A stretch of 64,000 nucleotides of DNA from Pelodera strongyloides. Taxonomy: Eukaryota > Nematoda > Chromadorea > Rhabditida > Rhabditidae. Shown one piece after another: positions 56,275 through 64,000 of the stretch. Where the stretch lies: positions 1-64,000 of the forward strand of contig JAANDG010000263.1 of the NCBI GenBank assembly GCA_036852015.1, in the 5' to 3' direction. Positions within the stretch are counted from its first letter, which is position 1. Every line of letters starts with the position of its first letter. The position numbers and the translations under genes are program-made. The notes under the pieces are model-generated. The model worked only from the letters and a program-made list of their open reading frames with translations, searched no databases and was not told the origin of the DNA.

Positions 56275-59200
56275 ATGTTTGATCTAATAGTTGGTATACT
56301 GGCCTCGTTTATATCGCTGGTTTACGCCGTTTTGCTAGCACAGAACATAGCGACGGAGCCCATGTAAGTTAATTTACTGGGAAACTACTTTTTATATTTA
56401 AATAACAAATAGTAGGTACTTAAGGCAGATTATTGGATTACTCTGTGATTCACGCGCGAGTCAAGTTGACGAGGATATTTAGTTTCCTTGTGCTAAATGA
56501 AGTGATGCGCGCTCGCCAAATGCAGCGGTCGCGGCCTATTTTCCCGCACCGCGTTATTCGCCCTTGTTTTAGTAATTCTTTACTTGATTCTCACGCTGGT
56601 GCTAAACTGGTCTTAAACGGTGAGAATAAAGATGATGCGCATCTTACGCGAATGGACCGACTTATGTTGCCGTTATTGTTTGCCGGTGTCTCTGCGTTGG
56701 AGAAAACACCGTATATGTGAGTTCTATTTAACTTATTGATCAGCTGATATCATTCAGACTTTATGCTTCTAGTCCACCGTCAACAGTAGCGCTTTGTGCT
56801 AGGATCGATTTTCTGATTTGCAAGAAATAATCGTCGTACGAAATCCATACCCTACAGTACATAAGCTTAAAAATATTGAAGAAACCTTGTTACAAGAACA
56901 CTCCGTTGGGCTTAAAACATGTTTAACTATATGCAACCATTTAGGTTTGTTCTTTTCGCAGTTTTGCTTACAATTTTTTCGACGTTCACCGCAGCGTTTG
57001 TCGGAATGATAATCAATCGACGTGGTCTAATGATACCAATGATCGTTGTGCAAGTTGGTCAACTTTTTAACTTTTTTTTGATGATTATTTTTCAATCCAT
57101 GGGCCGTATTCATATAATAACATGTCGCCGCTGTTTTTCCTTGTGTAATTTGTTTGTAATAATATTCATTTTTGTTTCACCCCAGTTCAGAACATACAGC
57201 TATATATTTGGTCCCTAGTCAGTACTTTCGCGTTGTGAAGCGCGGGGTCTTAGGGTTCCCTTTAGTTGACGTCCTTTATGTGTATTCATTGTTAACCAAT
57301 AAACCGATGTTATTATTATTAATTACCAAATTTGTTGTTTTATGGTCAATTTCAATAGGCCCAAACATTTTGAAAACGAAACAATATTTTTAAATACTTT
57401 AAATATAAAGCCGGAGTAACTAGAAACTTCACCGGAAGTCAAGTCTTGTCTTGACTTTTTATTTGATTTGTGTTCTATACCTGTGCCTTTCCAGTTTCTC
57501 CTTTGGGTGGCCACGGTATCCTATTATACGTATTTCGACTTCGACTATCTGAGTATTATTATGATTTCTTTGCAAGTTATCGTAGTTCTGGTTGCCGGAC
57601 TCGCTTATAATGATCTCGAGAAGAAGAAAGGTGAGTGCGGGGTTTTTACCCGGGTGGTCCCTGGGAATATACAAGTGGGAGTTTCTAGGCCTATCAAGGA
57701 CATAGTTACCATAGTCATGAAGCAGTGGGACCTAATATACAGTTGGTTGATTAGCAACTGTAATGTAGTCGCATATGTATGAGTTATGAGTTGAATATGC
57801 TAATCAGCGAATGTTTCAGAGAACCATACCAAATCAGCCGCTGTTCGGTTAGAAGCAACAGTCACTGCAAAGGTCTGTATTCAAATTATTCCGAGCGCAC
57901 CATGTCCTCACCTCTGGTTCTCAACCGCGCTCGCCCCCTCTTTTAGGCCCGCTGCGCAGTTGGCTGGGGATGCGCTGCGCGGTTGGTCGGGGGTCGCAGC
58001 GCGGTTGAGCTCCCCGATGCACCGCGTACCTATCCGATGCGCTGCGCGGTTGGGTGCGCCCCCTCTGTGCGGTACGCGGCTGTCTACGCCCGCACTGGAA
58101 ACTGTGCGGCTGGCTACTTGTGCACTCTAATTTGCGCGGCTTGGAGAGGGTGCGCTGCGCTGCGCAACAAGAACATAGATGGCTCCCAAAAGACTGAGTG
58201 GATTTTCTGGGCATACCTTATGAGCCCCGCCCACCCTTTAATTCTAATTCCTTCTGGTTTCAGCCGGTTAAAAGTGGCGATAGTTCTCGTCCTCTCTCTG
58301 ATTATACGCCAGGAAGAAAATCAGACAGTCAGACACTGAGTGGAGCACATACGGAGAGTGGGGCAGACACAGAGATGCAGGCAGCGAAGGACAGGGAGAA
58401 GATGAAGAAACGACAGAGGAAATCAGCGACTGTGAAAGCATCAGACGTGGATAACACCAGGGAAACGAAGGTGAGGTTACTGTAGGTGGTATCAGGTATC
58501 GCCAAGGTCACGGCTCATATATCAAGCCTTCGAAGGCATGCACGAAGCCGAAAGGGGCGCCCTTAACCTTACTGTTAGCCTTCCAATTAGATCAGCAACT
58601 AGCGTTTCCGTACCATTTGTCTAGCCTGACCGTTGCATGAGTGAGCAGTGCTGATAACATGCCGCAACGGTAACTGGTAGAATACCCTTCGTGCGAGTAG
58701 TTTCACACATGTATCTTCACAACCGTTATGTTGCTTGTTCGTCATTGTCTTATGCGTATGTGAGAATGTGTTCTGTAACATTTTCTGAATTAGTTCTTAT
58801 ACTATCGACTTTTAGATAGACGTGCCCGATTCTGAATCAAATGCTACCAATCAAACGGTTCAATCGGAGGTTCCTCGGCGGCAACGCAATATAAAGGAAT
58901 CGCCCAAAAAGTCCGCCGACTACGATAACGTTTCTGGGCGCGCGCGCAAGTCGGAAAAGCCCAAGCGCGGGCGGCACAAGAGCAGCAAAGGCGCGCGCAA
59001 GGGTGAAGCAGAGAAAATGGACAGCAAACCCTCGGAGGCGAACGAGTATGAAGAGATGAATGACTCATCGAAGAGGTTGCTATTTATTTCATTTTACAAA
59101 AACAAATTGGTCAATGTCATGTGTCTGTATCCGCACGTAGATGTTCTTCATTAATACACTAGCGAAACGCATGTGAGGAAAGAAACTTTTTTTGTAGCAA

Positions 59201-60479
59201 CAATGCTGTGTACTTTCCTTTGTTAGTGCGTAGCGCTAACGTAGTTTAGTTTTTGCATATTAAAGGCCCACCAAAATAAACCTATATTTATCATTTGCTC
59301 ATAATTTGTATAAAGGATGTTTAGTGTAGTTGGTAAGAGTTGAGCTTAGGTTGAAACCATCAATGGTCGTTTTGCTCAGAACATCTTTTTTTTGCCGTAG
59401 GCCCGAATCACTAAATTTTCTTTACTAGGAATGGACAACCATTGGCCGCGGTAGCGAAGCAGAGCTGCCAATCGAATACGAGGGTGACCGAGAATATGCC
59501 CTATGATAATTTGGACGTTATGGAAGAAGCGGAAGCGGAACAAGATGCCGCCGACCGGCTGAAGAGGGAACGGCCATCGGAGAGCCGCACACGCGCCGCG
59601 AGCAAGAAACCTTCCGTCATACAGAAACAGTCCGAGAAGAGAAGGAATGTTAGTTGATTAGAATATAATAATAATATAACGTTTATTGGAATGTTCGGAT
59701 AAACAAGATTGCAAATTTCTACGAGCATCCACTGCTCCACAAGGTACTACACCTTGTGTTAGCGTATTGATGCATTTATGTACGGTAGTTTCATAGATGA
59801 ATAAGATTTGAACAATATCTTATCGTGATTTTTTTTTAAATCCACCATATTTTTATGATGAGCTAAGCTAAAAGCATGCACCGCGGCGTCTCTGGTGTTA
59901 CTCGTCTCAAATACTACTTTCTGAAAATAAAAGAAAATTTTGCAGAAGGCATCAGTACCCGATGACGGAGACAGCAATAAGGAACGCAAACCAAATCCCA
60001 AACCTAAACCAATGGTACAGAGTGTAAAGCGGAAACCTTTGAAAAATGGTGCGAGTCCGTTGAAACCCAGTCCCGGCTTGACTCCTACGCCGAAATCGGA
60101 GAAAACACAGAGTGGTAGTCGTGGTAGAGGTTCGAAGGAGAAGAAGCCTGAGGTAAGGAGGATTAAATATTTAAAATGTGCCGGGACGCCGAGTGTGCGC
60201 GGCTCTGCATTCGCTTTGCTGCTTGTGCGCGGCGATGATGCCAACCACAGGGGTTTATTTTCTAACAAGTGTTTCCTACGTACTTGCAGATTTATGTCTT
60301 ACATATGAATTCTTTAAATTCAGGGATCCGGCATGGGCTGTGAACAAACACAGGACAGCCAGTCACGGAAGATTGAACACGCAGCAAACCTGCGTAAAGA
60401 GGCATACAATTGCATTAAAGAGACGAGTAGTAAAAGTAAAACGAAGAGCCGTACGGATTCTGACCACAAAAAGTCCTGA
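56275..60479 (+). CDS. Multi-pass membrane protein with long disordered, tyrosine-motif tail
   Basis: Nine exons: 56275-56363, 56945-57155, 57495-57630, 57820-57872, 58264-58470, 58816-59075, 59429-59648, 59946-60152 and 60324-60479 (512 aa). The first ~145 residues hold about four hydrophobic segments: IVGILASFISLVYAVLLA, LFAVLLTIFSTFTAAFVGM, MIVVQVGQLFNFFLMIIF, and the third exon (WVATVSYYTYFDFDY then IVVLVAGLAY). The remaining ~365 residues are hydrophilic, Lys/Ser/Pro-rich and probably cytoplasmic, with tyrosine motifs DYDNV, EYEEM and PYDNL. YxN is a Grb2-type and YxxM a PI3K-type SH2 motif. The second exon's donor (GTAATA at 57156) was chosen because it alone gives the right phase. A second candidate first exon ends at 56714 in the same phase. 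Not recognised as a known family. Confidence 0.7.
57950..58170 (+). repeat. GC-rich degenerate repeat (GATGCGCTGCGCGGTTGG)
   Basis: Variants of GCGCTGCGCGGTTGG occur at about 57970, 58000, 58038 and, weaker, 58070-58160, in an intron otherwise of average composition. The low-complexity open frames on both strands are products of the repeat. Confidence 0.6.
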
Positions 60480-61017
60480 TTTCCCCTTATTTCGGAGGAA
60501 TTGTTCATAAATCCTCAGGCCTCACGGATAGCCCTCCCTGGGCTCGTAAGACTGACCTGAGGCCATATTCACCATTCAATTCCCCATGGGGAATTCCCCG
60601 TCTTTTTCTCCGCGTGTCTCACATTAGAATGCTATTTTCTGTCCCCAGGGACCATTTCCCCGAGGGAATTGGAGTGGTGAATATGGCCTCAGGACCCATT
60701 TTATTGATTGTGAGCTCTACTCCTCCTGTGTGATGAATCTTGCCCTTCCTTACCTTAGGAATTATCTAATGATTTTGGGTTCCGGTTAATTAGTAAATAA
60801 GTAGGCGGCTTTGGCGTCATTATTGTTTGAATAACTCAGAACTAACTCATTTGCGTTTATCATTGATGCATTAACACGCGCAGAATGCATTGCTGAAATC
60901 AGTTATTAATGATTAATCATTGTCTATTTGTGCAGTTTTATTTTTGATGCAGTACAATGAAAGTTGAAATTATTTTTTGGCTCGTCGATAAAAAGTTCGA
61001 TTAACTTGCATAAACGT
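60480..61017. other. Spacer with one MITE
   Basis: 3' flank of the membrane protein gene. Apart from the inverted-repeat element at 60559-60690, nothing is recognised. The downstream tRNA genes carry internal promoters. Confidence 0.55.
60559..60690. mobile_element. Short inverted-repeat element (GAGGCCATATTCACCA family), copy 2
   Basis: Nearly the same sequence as 4661-4785 (CCCCATGGGGAATTCCCCG, TCTGTCCCCAGGG, ATTTCCCCGAGGGAATTGG), about 130 bp, with terminal repeats extended to CCTGAGGCC/GGCCTCAGG. Confidence 0.85.
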
Positions 61018-61090
61018 GGTCCTGTGGCCTAATGGATAAGGCGTCGGTCTCCTAAACCGAAGATTGCAGGTTCGAGTCCTGCCAGGATCG
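61018..61090 (+). tRNA. tRNA-Arg (anticodon CCU)
   Basis: A full 73-nt cloverleaf: acceptor GGTCCTG/CAGGATC, anticodon stem TCGGT/ACCGA with loop CTCCTAA (anticodon CCT), and T arm GCAGG-TTCGAGT-CCTGC. The D arm carries the A box (TGGCCTAATGG) and the T arm the B box (GGTTCGAGTCC). No intron, and no CCA encoded. It reads AGG codons. Confidence 0.95.
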
Positions 61091-61358
61091 TAAATTTTAG
61101 TATGTGCTTTACCTCTCGAATTTACTTGACTGAAAAGTTTGCCTTGTGGTTGGTTGTGTGTTGTGCGTACTATATGAAATGTTGAGGATAATGCTCGTAA
61201 ACTAGCTCTTTTAAATTTTTAATCTGATTTTTGTTACTATAGTGCATTACTTTTTCTATTTGCCTTAAAAGTAATCTCAACAACTCTTGTTACCATTTGT
61301 TTTCATTTTTTCAAGGAGCGTGTGAAATACTCCAAGGATAGCCGGCTTGTTTTCTTGT

Positions 61359-61430
61359 GGCCGGATGGTCTAGGGGTATGATTCTCGCTTCGGGTGCGAG
61401 AGGTCCCGGGTTCAATTCCCGGTTCGGCCC
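61359..61430 (+). tRNA. tRNA-Pro (anticodon CGG)
   Basis: A 72-nt cloverleaf: acceptor GGCCGGA/TTCGGCC, anticodon stem CTCGC/GCGAG with loop TTCGGGT (anticodon CGG), and T arm CCGGG-TTCAATT-CCCGG. A run of eight T from 61435 is a good RNA polymerase III terminator. It lies 268 bp after tRNA-Arg on the same strand. Confidence 0.95.
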
Positions 61431-62424
61431 AGACTTTTTTTTGTGGAATCATACAGCTTGCTATTTCCCATAGAGATTTCACTAATTACAAGTCGCAGAA
61501 TAATTTGCAATCATTGCAAAGTAATATTATGCTTATTCGTGATTTCAATTAGATATATTAGTTCATTTTGTAAAAAAATTAAAACAAGGAATAAAAAAAC
61601 TTTATGTAACCAAAAAAGTCTACAACAAGAATCTTGAAATAAAGATATATCACAAAAGAAAGAAGCATTAAAAAAAGCATAAATGAAAACAAATAAATAC
61701 ATTTAAAAGCAATCAAATAAAAAAAACCATCGAAGAAACTGAAATTAATAAACAAACTATGTGAGCAATCGAGAATAAGAAAAGAACTAATATAAGTAAA
61801 ATTGACGAACAGACTAGCTGTTTTGTGGAAGTAATAATACTAACGTATCGTAAAACATGCACACATTTCAAGGGGAAAAAACTGAAAATGAAAAAAAAAA
61901 ACAGTAAAAATCTGAAAAATTACATTCTACGTGTTATGCTGTTATGCATTACACTTAGCGTTACACTGTTATCATGTTATGCATCATCTACATACAACCT
62001 GAGATCTAGTTTCCTTGAGGAATTTTGTTGCATAAAATAAAGACCCGTTATTGGGGTAATATAGAACTTTCGGTGCGAGCAAATTTCACCCCAGTAATTC
62101 GACAGGTTTTCGCTGCTCGTGTATTCCTAAGGCACACAAGTGATAAAAACCCTAGCTATCGTACCCTATGGTGTACACATAACAAAGTACGTAAAAAATT
62201 GAGCAAAATCAATCAAGTACAAACTTGAGCAACGTAAATGAATGGGTGGCCTAAACAGCTCCAGCAAATGGCCAACGAGCGAGTGTATATCACGATATAA
62301 AATGTGGTTCTGAAACGTATATTCGATATTTCAGGCGAGAACGGAACCCAAGTTGTAAATCCGATACAGTACATGTCTAAAAACCAGGCGCCATACCACT
62401 TTAAAATGTAACAAATTGGTAACC
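61431..62424. other. A-rich intergenic region
   Basis: Very AT-rich, with long A-rich stretches on the + strand at 61560-61920. This would include the 3' flank of the minus-strand T-box gene. Short open frames have biased Lys/Ile/Asn composition and are not supported as genes. Confidence 0.5.
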
Positions 62425-63781
62425 CTATTGATATGTGGGAGGTTGATGAGCGCCAAAAAGCATCTGGTTAATCAATAAGGGATTGAAAAAGGGATTATAA
62501 AAGGGGAGCGTATTAGAGAATGGAGACATTGGGAACTGAAACAACGAAGGGGGAGGTAACGTCTTCCCGGCTGGGGAATCTCTACCCAGGGAAGTTGTGG
62601 CGAAAGAACTCGGGAGGGAACTGGGTACCGAAGTCGAGGGAAGGAGTAGGGGAGAACCAACGAACATTGGGGAACCGGGCATTCCCCAGGGAAACCTCCC
62701 GGACAAGGGAGACTCGCTCGGGTGGGAGAGGGAGAGCCTGAAAGAAGGGAGTTTGAAAAAAAAGATTCTGGTTTCTTCCATAACATATAATATCTATAGG
62801 ATAAATAAGATATAGTCTAAACTGCGGATTTTCCAATACACAACTGGGCATTATTATCATTCAAGTGAATCATGTGAAACATAAAAGATACACAAGTCGG
62901 AAAGAAAGGTTTCAGTTTCGGTTTCAGTTTCGGTTTCGGTTTCGGTTTCAGTTTCGGGTTCGGTTTCGGTTTCAGTTTCAGTTTCGATTTCAGTTTCGGT
63001 CATAAAGTAGAATAAACCGTACCGTTTTGGCGAAGGCGTGGATGAGTCCGAAGGGGACGAGGTCGACCTTTTTCTTTCCAAAGAAGAAGCCCCACCGTCA
63101 CGGAATCCCTTCGCAAATGGATTGTGTTCAATCTGAATTTCTGATTTTCAGCATTTAAAGAGGTATAGCACGCAATTTTTTAAACGCATCGGCATGTTGG
63201 GCACCAGTGCCTAGATCTATTTATGCTAAATAGGCAACCAACTAGAGTTTTGGTACACTGGTGATTTCTTACGTTACCCGTTATATTCTTTCATGTGTTT
63301 CTACAGTGTAACACAATTTCTGCAGAGTAACACAGAGTGCAATATCCTACTAAGCCTACCTTCAATTGTGTAATTGTCTGATTCTGGTACGCGGTGACTG
63401 CGATGAATTCAGTGCATTCGACCCGGAATACGGCAACTGGGGCTGGAGGTTCCGATGATACTGGCATTGCCTGAAAGATACGTAAACTTATACTTTCCCA
63501 TTTCGCTGCGGCAAACAAACGGATTGCAGAGCGAAGTCTGTGCCGCGCACAGGCCCGAGATTCTCATTGTAACAGATAAAGTGCGCCCCGTACTCTAACT
63601 ACTCTAGCTATCTATGAAGAAAATATTCTCGAACTATTTATGAAGAAAATATAATCAAAAGTAAATTATTATACAATAATGTAGTATAAGTAAAACGTAC
63701 GGGATGGATTCCGCCGTGAGGCTCAGCGACTTTGAATATCGTCAGAACGGGAATGTACTTGTGCATAGAGTTGAGGATTAT
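62425..63781 (-). CDS. T-box transcription factor, 3' part (gene continues beyond right edge)
   Basis: Exons 5' to 3': 63701-63781, 63360-63470, 63023-63132 and 62425-62737, all in phase, giving 204 residues plus stop. The first encodes LNSMHKYIPVLTIFKVAEPH (T-box LNSMHKY), the second TEFIAVTAYQNQTITQLK, the third IEHNPFAKGFR followed by a basic Ser-rich stretch (ERKRSTSSPSDSS). The last is a Pro/Ser/Phe-rich tail of about 104 residues ending AHQPPTYQ. The T-box turns sequence-specific DNA binding into transcriptional control in animal development. The YIPVLTIFKV segment departs from the usual YQPRLHIV, so the subfamily (Tbx2/3, Tbx4/5, Brachyury or a lineage-specific class) cannot be called. 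The N-terminus is outside the window. Confidence 0.9.
62908..62999 (+). repeat. GTTTCR hexamer microsatellite in T-box intron
   Basis: About 15 copies of GTTTCG or GTTTCA with a single GGGTTCG interruption, immediately downstream of the third visible T-box exon in gene orientation. Confidence 0.9.
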
Positions 63782-64000
63782 CTGAAAAGGGAAAATAAAT
63801 AAGAGTGCTTATTTCAGATTAGGTAATATGTTATTAGACAGTTATATGTTACACATCACATACGAGAAATTACATATTACATAAATTAATCATTACAAGT
63901 AAGCAGTATGATTTTTTAGTTTCTCTGTAAGTTACTTGTCTTGTGGTAAGTAGGAGCTTAGTCCCGTAAATATTATTGGAACAATTTACAATATAAACTA
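63782..64000 (-). other. T-box gene intron to window edge
   Basis: AT-rich sequence upstream of the first visible T-box exon. No further exon is seen before the edge. Confidence 0.6.

Noticed and set aside
57921..58339. Arg/Ser/Cys-rich frames on both strands
   Set aside because: They are products of the GC-rich degenerate repeat. The true exon begins at 58264 in another frame.

Overview
This is a window of an intron-rich eukaryotic nuclear genome. T-box domain exons, a Rab18 GTPase, two U2AF large subunits, a SETD3 methyltransferase, a SECIS-binding protein, a degenerate non-LTR retrotransposon and many MITEs point to an animal. Short introns (about 100-800 bp), TTTAG/TTTCAG acceptors, AT-rich intergenic DNA and close gene spacing suit an early-branching invertebrate such as a sponge. 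The species cannot be fixed from the sequence alone.

Layout, left to right: a decayed ~127-bp minisatellite (1-1310); a SECISBP2-like gene (+, 2582-5393, 5' exons unresolved); two tandem acyl-protein thioesterase genes (+, 6401-14292 and 15239-18294); a small LTR element with a 5-bp target duplication (18593-20251); about 40 copies of a 67-bp palindromic satellite (20356-23030); SETD3 (-, 24189-28474); a possible short minus-strand gene (29904-30601); RAB18 (+, 30939-32568); two tandem U2AF2 paralogues (+, 33440-38696 and 39301-44527); a 5'-truncated, frameshifted LINE (-, 45380-47512); an unrecognised multi-exon gene (+, 47517-50932); a CCDC59/FYV7-like gene (+, 51517-54778); a membrane protein with a long tyrosine-motif tail (+, 56275-60479); tRNA-Arg(CCU) and tRNA-Pro(CGG); and the 3' half of a T-box gene (-, 62425-63781) that runs off the right edge. 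Exon models were built by hand. In every fully modelled gene except the unrecognised one, the summed exon length is a whole number of codons.

The two most unusual things are gene-architecture features. First, the upstream thioesterase gene carries about 14 in-frame, phase 1-1 exons between alternative targeting/anchor first exons and the hydrolase domain. Eight of these are exactly 33 nt and encode an 11-residue repeat; the others encode basic and Ser/Arg-rich segments. This resembles schistosome 'micro-exon genes' grafted onto an enzyme. Second, both U2AF2 paralogues carry, in the same RRM2 intron, an in-frame stop-containing exon ending in the same Pro-Pro-Ala-Gly-stop sequence, followed by a long CT tract. 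That is the expected layout of a poison-exon autoregulatory switch for the factor that itself binds polypyrimidine tracts.

The genes do not form one pathway. The window mixes splicing (U2AF2 pair), rRNA processing (CCDC59), selenocysteine translation (SECISBP2), depalmitoylation (LYPLA pair), actin histidine methylation (SETD3), lipid-droplet/ER trafficking (RAB18) and transcription (T-box).
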